DNA from: Bacteroidota bacterium
Lineage (GTDB): Bacteria > Bacteroidota > Bacteroidia > UBA4408
Assembly (NCBI GenBank): GCA_016718805.1
Contig: JADKCP010000001.1
Coordinates: 1,352,001 to 1,416,000 of the forward strand
Direction: 5' to 3'
DNA: 64,000 nucleotides
Both the position numbers and the translations under genes were made by a program. The notes below the pieces were generated by a model that was not told the origin of the DNA, ran no database searches, and worked only from the letters and a program-made list of their open reading frames with translations. Of the stretch, positions 9,494 through 17,304 are shown piece by piece (within the stretch, counting starts at the first letter, position 1; every line of letters begins with the position of its first letter).

Positions 9494-10030
9494 TTATTCA
9501 ATAATTTTATAAATATCTGTTAAGTTTCGACCTAAACCGTCGAAATCCAAGCCATAACCAAGTAAAAATACTTTAGGTACTTCAAATCCTATGTAGTCTA
9601 GGTGCACCCTTTTAATATATGCAGCCGGTTTAAACAACAAGGTGGCAATTTTTATTTCTGCCGGTTCAAACTCCATCAGTTGAGCCATCATTTCATTGAT
9701 GGTAATCCCGGTGTCAACAATGTCTTCAAGAATTACAACTGTTCTTCCTTTAATTTCTTCATTAAGGCCAATAAGTTTTTTTACTTTTTCGGTTGACTGA
9801 GTACCTTCATAGGAGGCGAGTTTTACAAAGGAAATCTCACATTCAATGGTTAGCTTTTTAAACAAATCTGCCGCAAAAATAAATGATCCATTCAACACTG
9901 CTAAAAATAAAGGTTTTTTGTCCTTGAAGTCAACATTCATTTTAGCCGCCATCGTTGAAATTGCCTCTTCAATTGCAGTATGGGCAATATAAACTTCAAA
10001 GTTTTTATTATGTACGGTTACCTGGCTCAT
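9494..10030 (-). CDS. hpt: Hypoxanthine phosphoribosyltransferase
   Basis: 178 residues. The PRPP-binding motif VVILEDIVDTGITI is intact. FVKLASYEGTQSTEK precedes it (active-site loop region) and EVPKVFLLGYGLDFDGLGRN near the C-terminus matches the hypoxanthine/guanine PRT consensus. It salvages hypoxanthine or guanine to IMP or GMP using PRPP. First gene of the hpt-adk unit. Confidence 0.96.
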   Translation of the reverse strand: MSQVTVHNKNFEVYIAHTAIEEAISTMAAKMNVDFKDKKPLFLAVLNGSFIFAADLFKKLTIECEISFVKLASYEGTQSTEKVKKLIGLNEEIKGRTVVILEDIVDTGITINEMMAQLMEFEPAEIKIATLLFKPAAYIKRVHLDYIGFEVPKVFLLGYGLDFDGLGRNLTDIYKIIE

Positions 10031-10049
10031 GCTTTAGTTGAATAAGGCG

Positions 10050-10057
10050 CAAAAGTA
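10050..10057 (-). promoter_or_regulatory. Possible -7 box for hpt-adk
   Basis: The minus strand reads TACTTTTG, an exact TAnnTTTG match 20 bases upstream of the hpt ATG. I see no matching TTG box at about 19 bases, so this is a weak call. Confidence 0.3.
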
Positions 10058-10085
10058 AAAAAATTAAAACACCCTTAATCCTTAA

Positions 10086-10460
10086 TTATGCTTGTTGCAG
10101 AAAGCTACCTTTAAATTTAAAAAAAGTAGTAGCGCCGGAATAAAAACTAAGTTCTGCTTGAACATGAGTACTATCAAGCATTTTAAGGGTTAAATTAGCG
10201 CTTAAAATAGCGTTAATTTGTGGATTAATAATGGCCGTAAATTTTAATGAATCAGCCTTTTTTAAATGTAGTTTTTTAGCTACAATTCCTTCAACAATTT
10301 CTTTCACCATTTGAGTTAAACATACCCCTGGAACTATAGGATTACCCGGAAAGTGTCCCGCAAAAATTTGATGATTCGCATTTAATTCAATTTCTGTAAT
10401 ATAGTTGCCTTCAACTTGCTGATTGCAACTAAGTAGTTTATAAAAAGTGCCGGCTAACAT
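10086..10460 (-). CDS. Hotdog-fold 3-hydroxyacyl-ACP dehydratase-like protein (FabZ-like)
   Basis: 124 residues. The FabZ/FabA-type signature HQIFAGHFPGNPIVPGV is intact, with the catalytic-loop histidine H and the GHFPxxPxxPG block. The protein is shorter than typical FabZ (about 145) and lacks the usual RYPFLLVD N-terminal motif. That fits the divergent dehydratases found in aryl-polyene/flexirubin-type or other accessory acyl pathways rather than the housekeeping FabZ. Its ATG overlaps the stop of the upstream lipoprotein gene by one base (TAATG), implying translational coupling. No acyl carrier protein or ketosynthase is nearby, so the pathway is not determined. Confidence 0.75.
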   Translation of the reverse strand: MLAGTFYKLLSCNQQVEGNYITEIELNANHQIFAGHFPGNPIVPGVCLTQMVKEIVEGIVAKKLHLKKADSLKFTAIINPQINAILSANLTLKMLDSTHVQAELSFYSGATTFFKFKGSFLQQA

Positions 10461-11095
10461 TATCGTTCTACTAAAGTAAGTATTATTTTTAAGCGTATGT
10501 TCTTGTGCTGAATGCTAATACCCGAAGGAATTTCATTTACATAATTGTGCAAATCTAGAACAACTTTCTTCTTTTTACCAATGCCTTGTTCTATTTTTTT
10601 TGGCAGATTGCTTTGCGGTTCCAACTGATACTGTGTTATGGTATCTGCTTGATTTAATTGAATAAGTCTATTCCCATTTTGATCTACAAGCAGTGCCGAT
10701 TGCGCTTGTTTAAATTCAGTTAATAAAAGCTGTATATCCGCTGCTATCGTACTAACAACAGAAGGGCGGTTTAATTTATCGATGCAATAAAGTAGCTTGT
10801 ATCCCGATTTTTTTAACTCAAAATCTAATAATTTAATACCGGTTTCAGTTGTAAATACTACTCTGTAACTGCTGTCAGGCATATTTTTAACCAGTAATAG
10901 GCCACCAAATTTTTTTCGGTACAAACTTATTTCTGCCTTATACAATGGCGAAGGGCTACTATTTTTGAAGAGAGGTAAAAGTAAATCGGAACCAATTGAT
11001 ACTGTATTTCCCTCCTCAATTTCTGAAAAGCGATTGCTGACACATGCGCTAATGAGCAAACAAAACAAAAGGGAAGTAACTTTTATACTTCTCAC
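10460..11095 (-). CDS. Putative lipoprotein, possibly LolA/LolB-like
   Basis: I place the start at the GTG at 11095, giving MRSIKVTSLLFCLLISAC, a textbook lipoprotein signal with the lipobox cysteine at residue 18. The only in-frame ATG, at 11194, would put that cysteine at about residue 51, which is implausible for a signal peptide. The mature protein (about 190 residues) has alternating beta-rich segments (YKAEISLYRKKFGGLLLVKN; YRVVFTTETGIKLLDFELKK). These recall LolA/LolB-fold lipid-binding lipoproteins, but I cannot assign a family. It is translationally coupled to the dehydratase-like gene, so a joint role in making or delivering an acyl compound to the envelope is a reasonable guess. 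Confidence 0.7.
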   Translation of the reverse strand: MRSIKVTSLLFCLLISACVSNRFSEIEEGNTVSIGSDLLLPLFKNSSPSPLYKAEISLYRKKFGGLLLVKNMPDSSYRVVFTTETGIKLLDFELKKSGYKLLYCIDKLNRPSVVSTIAADIQLLLTEFKQAQSALLVDQNGNRLIQLNQADTITQYQLEPQSNLPKKIEQGIGKKKKVVLDLHNYVNEIPSGISIQHKNIRLKIILTLVER

Positions 11096-11178
11096 TAATA
11101 GTGAAGTATTCCTACTATAAACAGGATTTATTATTACAGTGCGAATAGTGCTTTTCACACTACAAAAGAAACAAATAT

Positions 11179-11208
11179 TTGTATAGCAGGCCAATTGAAA
11201 TATCTTTG
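11179..11208 (+). promoter_or_regulatory. Bacteroidota promoter upstream of the TPR-like gene
   Basis: TTG at 11179-11181, exactly 19 bases of spacer, then TATCTTTG at 11201-11208. This is a full match to TTG-N19-TAnnTTTG, 48 bases ahead of the ATG at 11257. Confidence 0.65.
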
Positions 11209-11256
11209 CACTTGTTAAGTAATTTTAAAGAGCAACTTAACCCTATTACTTATTGA

Positions 11257-12324
11257 ATGAAGCGCGAACAATTTATTAACTACCTTTTGCATCCCGAGCA
11301 ATTAAGCAGTGAAAATGCTTTGGAGCTCGCGGGTTTGCTCAAAGAGTTTCCGTATTTTCAAAGCGCTCAGCTATTGTATTTAAAAACACTGCACAACGAA
11401 AATAGCATCCATTATCAAAGTCAACTCAAGATTGCTGCGGCCTATTCGGCTAATCGAAAATCTTTATATTTCTTGATTAATGGGACACCTTCAAAAGCTG
11501 AAAATAAACAATCATCAACTACTACACAGTCGAGCGAAATAGTTGCATCAAATGCTGAAATTGAAGCTGTTAAACCGGAAGAGAAAGTAATAATTTCAAT
11601 TCCGGAAGAGGTAATTTATGAAGAAATTTCGCTAGCTGAAACTTCTGTAGAAAGTATTGAAATTGAGAATAGTACAAGTGAACCTGATACAGTTTCTAAC
11701 AATGAAAAAGTAGCTAATGAAAAGAGTGATGAAGATAAGACGGAATCTATTAAAGAAACTCAATCAATTCATGAATCCCTCAGTGATAGTGAGTTAGCTT
11801 CCTTAAATACCACATTGTTGGCGGAAGCAATATCATCAAATGTTTGGGCCGAAAGGGAGCAAGCAGTTGCACCACAAACTTTAGAAAAAGTGCAGTCCGA
11901 TTCTTCCGTTAAGGAATCCTTACCTGCAAACCAAGGCAGTGAAATTGACTTAAATTCGAATTTGAGTTTTGTTGATTGGCTCAAACGTGTGAGCGAAAGC
12001 AGAGGTTCAAGCTCTATACCGGCACTACCAACTAAGAAGGTAATTGAAAAGAAAGAAATTATTGAGCAATTTATTAAAACTGAACCACGTATTGTTCCTA
12101 AGAAGCAAGAGTTTTTTAATCCTGTAAATAAAGCACGACAAAGTGTGATGGAAAACGATGCTATTGTATCAGAAACCTTAGCTAAAATTTATATCAAGCA
12201 AGGTAACTTCCAAAGGGCCATAAAATCTTTTGAAATTTTAAGTTTGAAATTTCCGGAAAAAAGCAGTTACTTTGCAGCCCAAATTTTAAAAATCAAAGCA
12301 ATACAACAAGAGAAGAATAAATAA
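11257..12324 (+). CDS. Hypothetical protein with C-terminal TPR-like motif
   Basis: 355 residues in three parts. A conserved-looking N-terminus (about 1-75; LLKEFPYFQSAQLLYLKTLH) is followed by a long, low-complexity acidic Ser/Glu/Thr-rich middle (about 85-215) that is probably disordered. A C-terminal helix pair (about 305-350; AKIYIKQGNFQRAIKSFEIL) fits a tetratricopeptide unit. No signal peptide is visible, so it is probably cytoplasmic or peripheral. It sits just upstream of secG, a position I recall for a homologous protein in other Bacteroidota. Function unknown. Confidence 0.75.
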   Translation: MKREQFINYLLHPEQLSSENALELAGLLKEFPYFQSAQLLYLKTLHNENSIHYQSQLKIAAAYSANRKSLYFLINGTPSKAENKQSSTTTQSSEIVASNAEIEAVKPEEKVIISIPEEVIYEEISLAETSVESIEIENSTSEPDTVSNNEKVANEKSDEDKTESIKETQSIHESLSDSELASLNTTLLAEAISSNVWAEREQAVAPQTLEKVQSDSSVKESLPANQGSEIDLNSNLSFVDWLKRVSESRGSSSIPALPTKKVIEKKEIIEQFIKTEPRIVPKKQEFFNPVNKARQSVMENDAIVSETLAKIYIKQGNFQRAIKSFEILSLKFPEKSSYFAAQILKIKAIQQEKNK

Positions 12325-12341
12325 ACCTTATTGCAGGTATT

Positions 12342-12349
12342 TAAATTTG
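12342..12349 (+). promoter_or_regulatory. Possible -7 box for secG
   Basis: TAAATTTG, an exact TAnnTTTG match 33 bases before the secG ATG. A properly spaced TTG is not visible, so read-through from the promoter at 11179 is also possible. Confidence 0.3.
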
Positions 12350-12382
12350 AAACTATTAATGTAAATAATATATACTAAAAAA

Positions 12383-12721
12383 ATGGGAACATTTGTAACA
12401 ATTTTAATCATGATTATTTGTGTGGTGTTGGTTTTGGTGGTGTTGGTACAGAATTCAAAAGGTGGAGGTTTATCTTCACAGTTTAGTAGCAGCAATCAAG
12501 TAATGGGTGTGAAAAAAACCAGCGAACTAATTGAGAAAATTACTTGGGGTTTAGCCATTGCACTTTTGGTATTGAGTATCACTTCATCCTTTCTGTTAAA
12601 CTCTACTACTACTGTAGCAAAGGATACAGAATTGCGTGAGAAAATTGAAAATTCAGCCGCTCCAAAACCATTACAAAACCTACCTGCTGCCGCTACTCAA
12701 GCTGCCGACAGCACAAAATAA
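12383..12721 (+). CDS. secG: Preprotein translocase subunit SecG
   Basis: 112 residues. Two transmembrane segments (about 4-24 and 52-72) flank the conserved loop VLVQNSKGGGLSSQFSSSNQ, the SecG hallmark (QxxKGGGL). A flexible Ala/Pro/Thr tail follows. SecG assists SecYE/SecA-driven protein export across the inner membrane. It precedes groES-groEL by about 210 bases. Confidence 0.93.
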   Translation: MGTFVTILIMIICVVLVLVVLVQNSKGGGLSSQFSSSNQVMGVKKTSELIEKITWGLAIALLVLSITSSFLLNSTTTVAKDTELREKIENSAAPKPLQNLPAAATQAADSTK

Positions 12722-12769
12722 TAAACTTCATAACTTCCTTAAACTGGAGTTGTAATTCAACCATCTTTT

Positions 12770-12802
12770 AAAATGTCAGAGTGTCCGCATTTCTGACATT
12801 TT
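12770..12802. promoter_or_regulatory. Perfect 11-bp inverted repeat upstream of groESL
   Basis: Left arm AAAATGTCAGA (12770-12780), an 11-base spacer, right arm TCTGACATTTT (12792-12802). The arms are exact reverse complements. It lies about 130 bases before the groES ATG. It is not the CIRCE element (TTAGCACTC-N9-GAGTGCTAA). It could be a heat-shock operator, or a hairpin ending the secG transcript, since the right arm runs into TTTTTG. Confidence 0.5.
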
Positions 12803-12930
12803 TGTTTCATGCATGGCGAAGCCTGCAAAATTGTCCCCTTTATCTAAGAATACTGCTAATGGCATAAAGTGTGTCAAGTGCAAGCGGTCAAAAAAAATCA
12901 ATCTAACATTCAAACTAAATAATTTCAAAA

Positions 12931-13209
12931 ATGGCTAAAGTAAAAATTACCCCAATTGGAGACAGAGTTATTGTTGAAGCAGCTGCTGCTGAAACAAAAA
13001 CCGCAGGAGGACTTATTATTCCTGATACTGCGAAAGAAAAACCTCAGAAAGGAAAAGTGATTGCAGTTGGTACCGGTAAAAAAGATGAACCAATGACAGT
13101 GAAAGTTGGTGATGCAGTATTATACGGAAAATATGCCGGAACAGAAGTAACTGTAGATGGCAAAGATTACCTTATTATGCGCGAATCCGACATTTTTGCA
13201 ATCGTATAA
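12931..13209 (+). CDS. groES: Co-chaperonin GroES
   Basis: 92 residues. The Cpn10 signature is present: ITPIGDRVIVEAAAAETKTA, the mobile loop region TKTAGGLIIPDTAKEKPQKG, and VLYGKYAGTEV. It forms the heptameric lid on GroEL. It starts a two-gene operon, with groEL following after 60 bases. Confidence 0.98.
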   Translation: MAKVKITPIGDRVIVEAAAAETKTAGGLIIPDTAKEKPQKGKVIAVGTGKKDEPMTVKVGDAVLYGKYAGTEVTVDGKDYLIMRESDIFAIV

Positions 13210-13269
13210 ATAGTACAATCAAGTAAGATTATTAATCGAATACTAACGTAAAAAACAACTCAAAATAAA

Positions 13270-14913
13270 ATGGCAAAAGATATCACATTTAACCTGGAAG
13301 CACGCGATGCTCTGAAAAAAGGAGTGGATGCATTGGCGAATGCAGTAAAAGTAACACTTGGACCTAAAGGCCGCAACGTAATTATTGATAAAAAATATGG
13401 AGCACCTTCTATCACCAAAGATGGAGTGAGTGTTGCAAAAGAAATTGAATTAAAAGACCCAGTTGAAAATATGGGTGCTCAATTGGTAAAGGAAGTTGCC
13501 AGCAAAACAGCTGATATTGCCGGTGATGGAACTACAACTGCTACTGTTTTGGCACAGGCTATAATAACTGCAGGGTTAAAAAACGTTGCAGCAGGAGCAA
13601 ATCCAATGGATTTAAAAAGAGGTATTGATAAGGCTGTTATAGCGGTTATCGAAAACTTGAAGAAGCAATCTCAAAATGTGGGCGACGACAACAAAAAAAT
13701 TGAGCAAGTTGCTACCATCTCAGCTAATAACGATGCTACCATTGGTAAGTTAATAGCCGATGCTATGAAAAAAGTGAAAAAGGAAGGGGTTATTACAGTT
13801 GAAGAAGCAAAAGGAACTGAAACTACTGTTGAGGTAGTAGAAGGAATGCAATTCGATCGTGGATATATTTCTCCTTACTTCGTAACCAATGCTGAAAAAA
13901 TGGAAGCTGTAATGGAAACTCCATATGTATTGATTTACGACAAGAAGATTTCTTCCATGAAAGAATTGTTGCCAATTCTCGAAAAAGCTGCTCAGTCAGG
14001 CCGTCCTTTGTTAATCATTGCCGAAGATATCGATGGAGAAGCGTTGGCAACCTTGGTGGTAAATAAAATTCGCGGATCATTAAAAATATGTGCTGTTAAA
14101 GCTCCAGGATTTGGCGATCGTAGAAAAGCCATGCTTGAAGATATTGCAATACTTACCGGTGGAACTATGATTTCTGAGGAAGGTGGTTATAAATTAGAAA
14201 ATGCTGATTTATCTTACCTAGGAAAAGCTGAAAAAATTACCGTTGATAAAGACAATACCACAATAGTAAATGGTTCAGGTAAAAAGGCTGATATCGCTGC
14301 ACGTGTTAATCAAATTAAAGCTCAAATTGAAAATACTACTTCTGATTACGATAAAGAGAAGTTACAAGAACGTTTGGCTAAATTAGCAGGTGGAGTTGCT
14401 GTACTTTATGTAGGTGCTGCCACTGAAGTTGAAATGAAAGAAAAGAAAGATCGTGTAGATGATGCTCTTCATGCAACTCGTGCAGCTGTTGAAGAAGGAA
14501 TTGTTGCAGGTGGAGGTGTAGCTTACATCCGTGCGATTGATTCGTTAGAAAAATTAAAAGGTTCGAATGAAGACGAAAACACTGGAATCGCTATTATTCG
14601 CAGAGCTATTGAAGAACCGCTTCGTCAAATTGTTGCGAATGCCGGTGGTGAAGGTTCTGTTGTGGTGAATAAAGTAAAGGAAGGAAAAGCAGATTTCGGC
14701 TACAATGCACGCACCGATAAATTTGAAAATTTGTTGGCTGCCGGAGTAATTGACCCAACTAAAGTAACCCGTGTTGCACTCGAAAATGCAGCTTCTATTG
14801 CTGCCATGTTGTTAACTACTGAATGTGTGTTAGCTGAACAAAAAGAAGATGCAGCTCCAATGCCGGGCGGAGGAATGCCAGGCGGAATGGGCGGAATGGG
14901 TGGCATGATGTAA
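13270..14913 (+). CDS. groEL: Chaperonin GroEL
   Basis: 547 residues, full length. The ATP-binding DGTTTATVLAQ motif, apical-domain GYISPYFVTNAEKMEA, the conserved AAVEEGIVAGGGVAYIRA segment and a Gly/Met-rich C-terminal tail (GGMPGGMGGMGGMM) are all present. It folds cytoplasmic proteins in an ATP-driven double ring with GroES. A strong intrinsic terminator follows. Confidence 0.99.
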   Translation: MAKDITFNLEARDALKKGVDALANAVKVTLGPKGRNVIIDKKYGAPSITKDGVSVAKEIELKDPVENMGAQLVKEVASKTADIAGDGTTTATVLAQAIITAGLKNVAAGANPMDLKRGIDKAVIAVIENLKKQSQNVGDDNKKIEQVATISANNDATIGKLIADAMKKVKKEGVITVEEAKGTETTVEVVEGMQFDRGYISPYFVTNAEKMEAVMETPYVLIYDKKISSMKELLPILEKAAQSGRPLLIIAEDIDGEALATLVVNKIRGSLKICAVKAPGFGDRRKAMLEDIAILTGGTMISEEGGYKLENADLSYLGKAEKITVDKDNTTIVNGSGKKADIAARVNQIKAQIENTTSDYDKEKLQERLAKLAGGVAVLYVGAATEVEMKEKKDRVDDALHATRAAVEEGIVAGGGVAYIRAIDSLEKLKGSNEDENTGIAIIRRAIEEPLRQIVANAGGEGSVVVNKVKEGKADFGYNARTDKFENLLAAGVIDPTKVTRVALENAASIAAMLLTTECVLAEQKEDAAPMPGGGMPGGMGGMGGMM

Positions 14914-14933
14914 TTTCCCACTAGCATTCATAC

Positions 14934-14974
14934 AAAAAAACGTCTCGGATACTTTATTCCGGGACGTTTTTTTT
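14934..14974 (+). terminator. Rho-independent terminator after groEL
   Basis: The stem ACGTCtCGGA / TCCGgGACGT (one internal mismatch) with a short AT-rich loop is flanked by A7 and T8. The position, 20 bases after the groEL stop, closes the groESL operon. Confidence 0.85.
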
Positions 14975-15150
14975 ATGAATGAAATCCAGTTTTTTCCCTT
15001 AATATCAACAAAGCTAGTGCTTCTTTCATTTGTTCAGTTCCTCTATTTACAGGCTTATTCCATTTTTTTTCCTGTTGAGCTTTATTCATAAACTATCATC
15101 TTCCACGCATCGTAATTTTACCCATAAACTCAATTTAAAATCAGCGAGTT

Positions 15151-15564
15151 ATGAGAAAAATTATACTAATAGGTCCTTTTATTCTGCTAATTGCCGGAGC
15201 TGTTTTTGTTTTATTTAAAATCAACCATAAGACGTTTAATATTGCTTCTCAAAAGCCCGATTACGTGATGTCGGCTGCACGCTTATTTAACGAATTTGAA
15301 TTAGTAGAAGCTACAGCCAATGCGAAGTATGAAGATAAAATAATTGAAGTTGTAGGCAGCGTGAGAGAGGTTAAGCAAACAATGGACAATGAAATTATCG
15401 TGCTTTTAGCCAGTGGAAATACCATGTTTTCTGTTCGCTGTAAGTTGGCAACCAGTGAGAAACTAGTTGCAATGGACATTCAAGAAAATGAAGAAATAGC
15501 TATTCGGGGCATCTGCAAAGGAATGCTTCTGGATGTTCTGCTTGAAGAATGTATAATTGATTAA
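15151..15564 (+). CDS. Membrane-anchored OB-fold protein (tRNA_anti-like)
   Basis: 137 residues. One N-terminal hydrophobic anchor (about residues 4-23) is followed by a region matching the OB-fold tRNA_anti-like family as I know it: AARLFNEFELVEATANAKYE, IIEVVGSVREVKQT, NTMFSVRCKL and EEIAIRGICKGMLLDVLLEE. These are short extracytoplasmic proteins of unknown role. The family name reflects fold similarity, not tRNA binding. It stands alone between the groEL terminator and a bidirectional terminator. Confidence 0.75.
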   Translation: MRKIILIGPFILLIAGAVFVLFKINHKTFNIASQKPDYVMSAARLFNEFELVEATANAKYEDKIIEVVGSVREVKQTMDNEIIVLLASGNTMFSVRCKLATSEKLVAMDIQENEEIAIRGICKGMLLDVLLEECIID

Positions 15565-15597
15565 AAATAGGTGGTGTTTTTTTATGGTTTTAGAAAC

Positions 15598-15636
15598 AAA
15601 AAGCGTTGGCGAAATAGTATCGTCAACGCTTTTTTT
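15598..15636. terminator. Bidirectional intrinsic terminator
   Basis: AAAAAGCGTTGgCGA pairs with TCGtCAACGCTTTTT around an eight-base loop, with A- and T-runs on either side. It sits between the convergent OB-fold gene and the T9SS-secreted protein gene, so it can serve both strands. Confidence 0.8.
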
Positions 15637-15655
15637 AAACTAAACTAAACTAAAC
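15636..15655. repeat. Four tandem TAAAC units
   Basis: Four perfect copies of TAAAC directly beside the bidirectional terminator, in noncoding DNA. No function is evident. Confidence 0.8.
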
Positions 15656-15661
15656 AAACAA

Positions 15662-17221
15662 CTATTCTATGGTTAACTTTCCTTGTAGCATTTTTTCGGG
15701 TGATTGCAGCAACACGAAATATAAGCCGGAAGCCAAATTTTGTTTATCAATAATTACCTGATTGCTTCGGATGTTTTTTTGCTCAAATACTACGCTTCCT
15801 TGTGCATCAAGCAGTTTTAACGTATACACTTGATTTTGTGGATTCGAAAAAGCAATTCTTGCTTGCTGTTTCATAGGATTGGGTGATATATATAGTTTTT
15901 CTGGAGCTGCTACGGCTACTGTATTTAAACCAAGTAATCCCATATCATAAAGCGACTTTACCTGAGAAGCTGATGATTTTAATCCTGCAATACTGTTTGT
16001 GTTATCTTGATGAAAAACATAAGCTACCTCTAAATCTACCACGGCTCCGGCATTAAAAGTAAATGGTCCATGTGTACCTAATGAACGCCAGTCGGTACCA
16101 TTAGAAGCATTTTGAGCCCAATACTGCCCTGCAAATGCCGAATCAGAAGAACCCGGATAAATATAATTCGCTGCTAAAGCACTTGTATCATAACGTAAAT
16201 GATTTCCATTTTTATCAATAGCACGCATGTAGTTATAATAATTCAAACTACTCACAGGATTTCCAAATACACTAAAATCATTTCTATATCCGTAGGAATA
16301 GTTCAACGATTTATTTAAAAAAACCAATCCCATAGCTGGTGGATTTAATCCATATCCCATTTGTCCTTCATCCAAGCTATCAGAATTGTAGGCAAAAAGC
16401 ATGTTCTTCAATACATCTGTTCCAATAAAATCGTCTATACTATTTCCAATATCAAAATCGTTCCAAAGACTGATATATGTTGAATCGTATGAAATGGCTG
16501 AATTGTTTTTTATACGCTGTTCAACAAAAATGGTGTTGTTTAAATCAGGAAAATTAGGTGAGTTAAAAGCATAGGCCATCCCATGAACTTCAATATCCAT
16601 TGGCAAACCATTGCTTTCGGTATGACTCGTATTGTCATTAAAAACAAAATAGATCGCCTGGTCTCCTTTTATGGATGGATAATCGCCGGAACTTGGTTCA
16701 TATACACCGTTATTGTTCATGTCAAAAAAAGGGGCAAAAACAGCATTTCCATAATTCCCTGGCCAATCTAAAATCTCCTGAGGAATTGTAAATCCAACTG
16801 TACTAAAGTTTGCAACAAAATTGTCGATAACACTTTGACTAATCTTCCAAACTTTATTCATATTGGCCGTAACAGCCATGTTCACCTTTGGTCCTGCAAC
16901 AAAATCGTTCCCAGTTTGTTTGTAGGTTTGACAAGCTGTATGCAAGCTTCCTCCCGGATCCATTCCTCCAATCCAAAGGCCACTTGCAAAAACTGAATTT
17001 TTACCGCTTCCTGCAGGCACTTCAAAGCCGGGCTCCGATACATATACAACATTTCCAAGTTGAATATGCTTGTCAAATAAGGCTCCATCAGAATTTATTG
17101 TTGCATGAACGTTATTGATATCTAATACAGCACTCGCAGGTAATAGTTGTGCATGCGTTTTAAATGAGTGAAAAATCAAAGAAATTAAAGCTATAGAAAG
17201 TGATATGTAGTGTGTTTTCAT
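15662..17221 (-). CDS. Secreted protein with T9SS type A sorting domain
   Basis: 519 residues. It has a Sec signal peptide (cleavage near residue 24, KTHAQ) and an uncharacterised central region rich in Asn, Ser and aromatic residues (for example GLWIGGMDPGGSLHTACQTY and MAYAFNSPNFPDLNNTIFVE). The last about 75 residues form a Por-secretion C-terminal sorting domain (LYISPNPMKQQARIAFSNPQ; LASGLYFVLLQ). It should be exported by Sec and then by the type IX system whose core is encoded at 35.7-41.5 kb, ending on the surface or in the medium. I recognise no enzymatic motif in the main body. Confidence 0.85.
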   Translation of the reverse strand: MKTHYISLSIALISLIFHSFKTHAQLLPASAVLDINNVHATINSDGALFDKHIQLGNVVYVSEPGFEVPAGSGKNSVFASGLWIGGMDPGGSLHTACQTYKQTGNDFVAGPKVNMAVTANMNKVWKISQSVIDNFVANFSTVGFTIPQEILDWPGNYGNAVFAPFFDMNNNGVYEPSSGDYPSIKGDQAIYFVFNDNTSHTESNGLPMDIEVHGMAYAFNSPNFPDLNNTIFVEQRIKNNSAISYDSTYISLWNDFDIGNSIDDFIGTDVLKNMLFAYNSDSLDEGQMGYGLNPPAMGLVFLNKSLNYSYGYRNDFSVFGNPVSSLNYYNYMRAIDKNGNHLRYDTSALAANYIYPGSSDSAFAGQYWAQNASNGTDWRSLGTHGPFTFNAGAVVDLEVAYVFHQDNTNSIAGLKSSASQVKSLYDMGLLGLNTVAVAAPEKLYISPNPMKQQARIAFSNPQNQVYTLKLLDAQGSVVFEQKNIRSNQVIIDKQNLASGLYFVLLQSPEKMLQGKLTIE

Positions 17222-17304
17222 GTTGTAGTTTTAAATGAATACTAAGGTAATTTTTCGACGTCGTATATACATGACTTGCATCAAATGCAATACGTTGCCT
17301 GAAC

